Positions 62,755 to 64,000 of a stretch of DNA of 64,000 nucleotides are shown here, piece by piece. How positions within the stretch are numbered: position 1 is the first letter of the stretch; each line of letters begins with the position of its first letter. Source of the DNA: CAYYFX01 sp964571855 (GTDB taxonomy: Bacteria; ARS69); contig CAZNDO010000012.1 of assembly GCA_964571855.1 (NCBI GenBank), positions 51,794 through 115,793 on the forward strand. The letters are read 5' to 3'. A program made the translations under genes and the position numbers. A model generated the notes under the pieces. The model had not been told where the DNA came from, made no database searches, and saw only the letters and a program-made list of their open reading frames with translations.

Positions 62755-62778
62755 CCGCCCTCCCGCGCGGGAGGGCGG
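62755..62778. repeat. 24-bp perfect palindrome between the two hsp20 genes
   Basis: CCGCCCTCCCGC followed by its exact complement GCGGGAGGGCGG (62755-62778). Flanking bases 62741-62752 and 62779-62790 extend the stem with one wobble. It could be a processing site or partial terminator separating the two hsp20 messages. Confidence 0.5.
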
Positions 62779-62825
62779 CTCCCGGCTCCCGCCGCAATCA
62801 CGGACGGAACCCCACGGAGGAAACG

Positions 62826-63212
62826 ATGAACACCTGCATCGAGACGACGACGACGAAGGACGCCGCGGCCGGCATGCCCGCGCGGATCCCGGCCGGGAGC
62901 CCGCGACTCGACGTGATCGAGACCCCCGAGGGGTACCGCCTCGAGGTGGAACTGCCCGGCGCGGCGCGGGAGGACGTGGAGGTCGGGTACGAGCGGCGCG
63001 TCCTCACCGTGAAGGCGCGCATTCCGGCGCACACCGGCGAGGCGCGGCGCTATCATCTGCGCGAGTTCGGTCCGCGGGAGCTGATCCGCCGGATCCACGT
63101 GGACGAGACGATCGACCCGAGCGGCATCGCCGCGGAGGTGAAGAACGGCCTGCTGACCGTCCGCCTCCCGAAGGTGGCGGCGGTGCAGCCGCGGCGGATC
63201 GAAGTGGCGTAG
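62826..63212 (+). CDS. Hsp20/alpha-crystallin family small heat shock protein (second copy)
   Basis: A 128-aa protein. The alpha-crystallin domain (~25-120) has LDVIETPEGYRLEVELPGAAREDVEVGYERRVLTVKARI and RRIHVDETIDPSGIAAEVKNGLLTVRLPK. The end RRIEVA is a minimal I-x-V motif. The N-terminal arm is short and threonine-rich and differs from copy one, so the pair may form mixed oligomers. GGAGG precedes the ATG at 62826. Confidence 0.93.
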   Translation: MNTCIETTTTKDAAAGMPARIPAGSPRLDVIETPEGYRLEVELPGAAREDVEVGYERRVLTVKARIPAHTGEARRYHLREFGPRELIRRIHVDETIDPSGIAAEVKNGLLTVRLPKVAAVQPRRIEVA

Positions 63213-63250
63213 TTCCCGGGAACCCGGGAGCCGTCCGGAACGTTCCCATG

Positions 63251-63280
63251 GGTGCGCCGGGAGTACCCCGGCGCACCTTT
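63251..63280 (+). terminator. terminator-like hairpin after the second hsp20 gene
   Basis: GGTGCGCCGGG (63251-63261) pairs with CCCGGCGCACC (63267-63277), a 5-nt loop, followed by TTT. It lies 17 bases before the ATG of the zinc peptidase gene, so it could also modulate that gene's translation. Confidence 0.55.
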
Positions 63281-63296
63281 CCGAGGAGACCACCCC

Positions 63297-63992
63297 ATGT
63301 TCTTCGACCCGCTCTATCTCATCATCGTCGCTCCCACCATGCTGCTGGCGTTGTGGGCGCAGATGAAGGTGAAGGGAGCCTACGGCAAGTGGAGCCAGCA
63401 CGCGGCATCGTCCGGTCTCACCGGCGCGCAGGCCGCGGCGCGCATGCTGCAGAGCGCGGGCATCCGGGACGTGGAGGTGGAGCGCGTGGACGGTTTCCTC
63501 TCCGACCACTACGACCCGCGCCACAAGAAGCTGCGGCTCTCGTCCGGCGTGTACGGGACGAACTCGGTGGCGGCCATCGGGATCGCGTGCCACGAGGCCG
63601 GCCACGCCATGCAGCACGCGCAGGGCTACGCGCCGCTCGCGTTGCGGAACGCCATCGTGCCGGTGGCCAGCGTGGGCTCGTGGCTGGCGTGGCCGATGAT
63701 CATGTTCGGCATGCTCCTGCAGATGCAGGGCCTGGCGCTGCTCGGCGTGATCGCGTTCTCCGGCCTCGTGCTCTTCCAGATGATCACGCTGCCGGTGGAG
63801 TTCGACGCGTCGAACCGCGCGAAGGCCCAGATCCGCACGCTCGGCTTCGTGCACTCGGACGCCGAGGGCAAGGGCGTGTCCGTGGTCCTGGATGCCGCCG
63901 CGATGACCTACGTGGCCGCCACGGTCACCGCCATCGCGCAGCTCCTGTACTTCGCGCTGCGCCTCGGCCTCCTCGGCGGCCGGCGGGACTAG
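63297..63992 (+). CDS. membrane zinc metallopeptidase (YugP-like)
   Basis: A 231-aa protein with an N-terminal TM (FDPLYLIIVAPTMLLALWAQM). It has WSQHAASSGLTGAQAAARMLQSAG, DHYDPRHKKLRLSSGVY, the HEAGH metal site at 99-103 and two to three further TM helices (WPMIMFGMLLQMQGLALLGVI). LPVEFDASNRAKAQI is the family's conserved third-ligand region. These are inner-membrane proteases of unknown target. GAGGAGA precedes the ATG. Its closeness to two heat-shock chaperones fits a quality-control role (inference). Confidence 0.92.
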   Translation: MFFDPLYLIIVAPTMLLALWAQMKVKGAYGKWSQHAASSGLTGAQAAARMLQSAGIRDVEVERVDGFLSDHYDPRHKKLRLSSGVYGTNSVAAIGIACHEAGHAMQHAQGYAPLALRNAIVPVASVGSWLAWPMIMFGMLLQMQGLALLGVIAFSGLVLFQMITLPVEFDASNRAKAQIRTLGFVHSDAEGKGVSVVLDAAAMTYVAATVTAIAQLLYFALRLGLLGGRRD

Positions 63993-64000
63993 CCGGTCGC

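Overview
This 64-kb window is a very GC-rich (about 70%) bacterial chromosome segment with dense, ATGA/GTGA-coupled operons and many GTG and TTG starts. A Gram-negative envelope is indicated by a LolA-like protein, a TonB-like protein, an outer-membrane barrel and HflK/HflC. Secreted beta-helix proteins end in a WGRLKALYR tail and another secreted protein ends in an FlgD-like Ig domain. That combination suggests the FCB superphylum, most likely a Candidatus Eisenbacteria or Krumholzibacteriota type lineage. This is an inference from protein style, not a marker-gene result. I see no rRNA, tRNA, CRISPR array, transposase or integrase.

Layout. 1-12 kb: a truncated DUF1028-TPR protein, a secreted PQQ-type sugar dehydrogenase, a membrane spermidine-synthase-like protein, an ECF sigma/Ser-Thr kinase operon, two tandem secreted beta-helix proteins, a TMTC-like TPR glycosyltransferase and a fused phosphoesterase/tetraheme cytochrome. 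12-25.5 kb: hflK-hflC, a DUF188 protein, a methyltransferase, an XRE/AbiEii toxin-antitoxin pair, a DMT exporter, an amidase, a pyrophosphate-type phosphofructokinase, holA-holB, a YbbR protein and tsaD. 25.5-30 kb: an unassigned structured RNA with an 18-bp closing helix, followed by a three-gene overlapping signalling operon (REC-GGDDF, GAF/histidine kinase/degenerate HD-GYP, REC).

30-40 kb: a LolA-like protein, KDPG aldolase, then a complete class I lanthipeptide cluster. A LanB dehydratase, an HlyD-like stub and a C39-peptidase ABC exporter lie on the plus strand. They converge with LanC and a 55-aa four-cysteine precursor on the minus strand. LanB modifies the precursor, LanC closes the thioether rings, and the C39 exporter cuts the leader after a GA motif and secretes the product. 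40-51 kb: a three-subunit xanthine/CO-type molybdenum hydroxylase, a YidE/AspT-type transporter, a TonB-like protein, a HEPN/MNT pair, a polytopic membrane protein and priA.

51-64 kb: a secreted TPR protein, a divergent ketol-acid reductoisomerase homologue without a standard start codon, then the conserved block rho-rpmE-DUF1385-prfA-prmC-murA followed by a membrane glycosyltransferase. The window ends with an outer-membrane barrel, a small cysteine-rich DUF6289-like secreted protein, two Hsp20 chaperones and a membrane zinc peptidase.

The strongest candidates for something undescribed are the lanthipeptide locus, the structured RNA at 25546-25699 with its downstream signalling operon, and the metal-ligand-deficient reductoisomerase.
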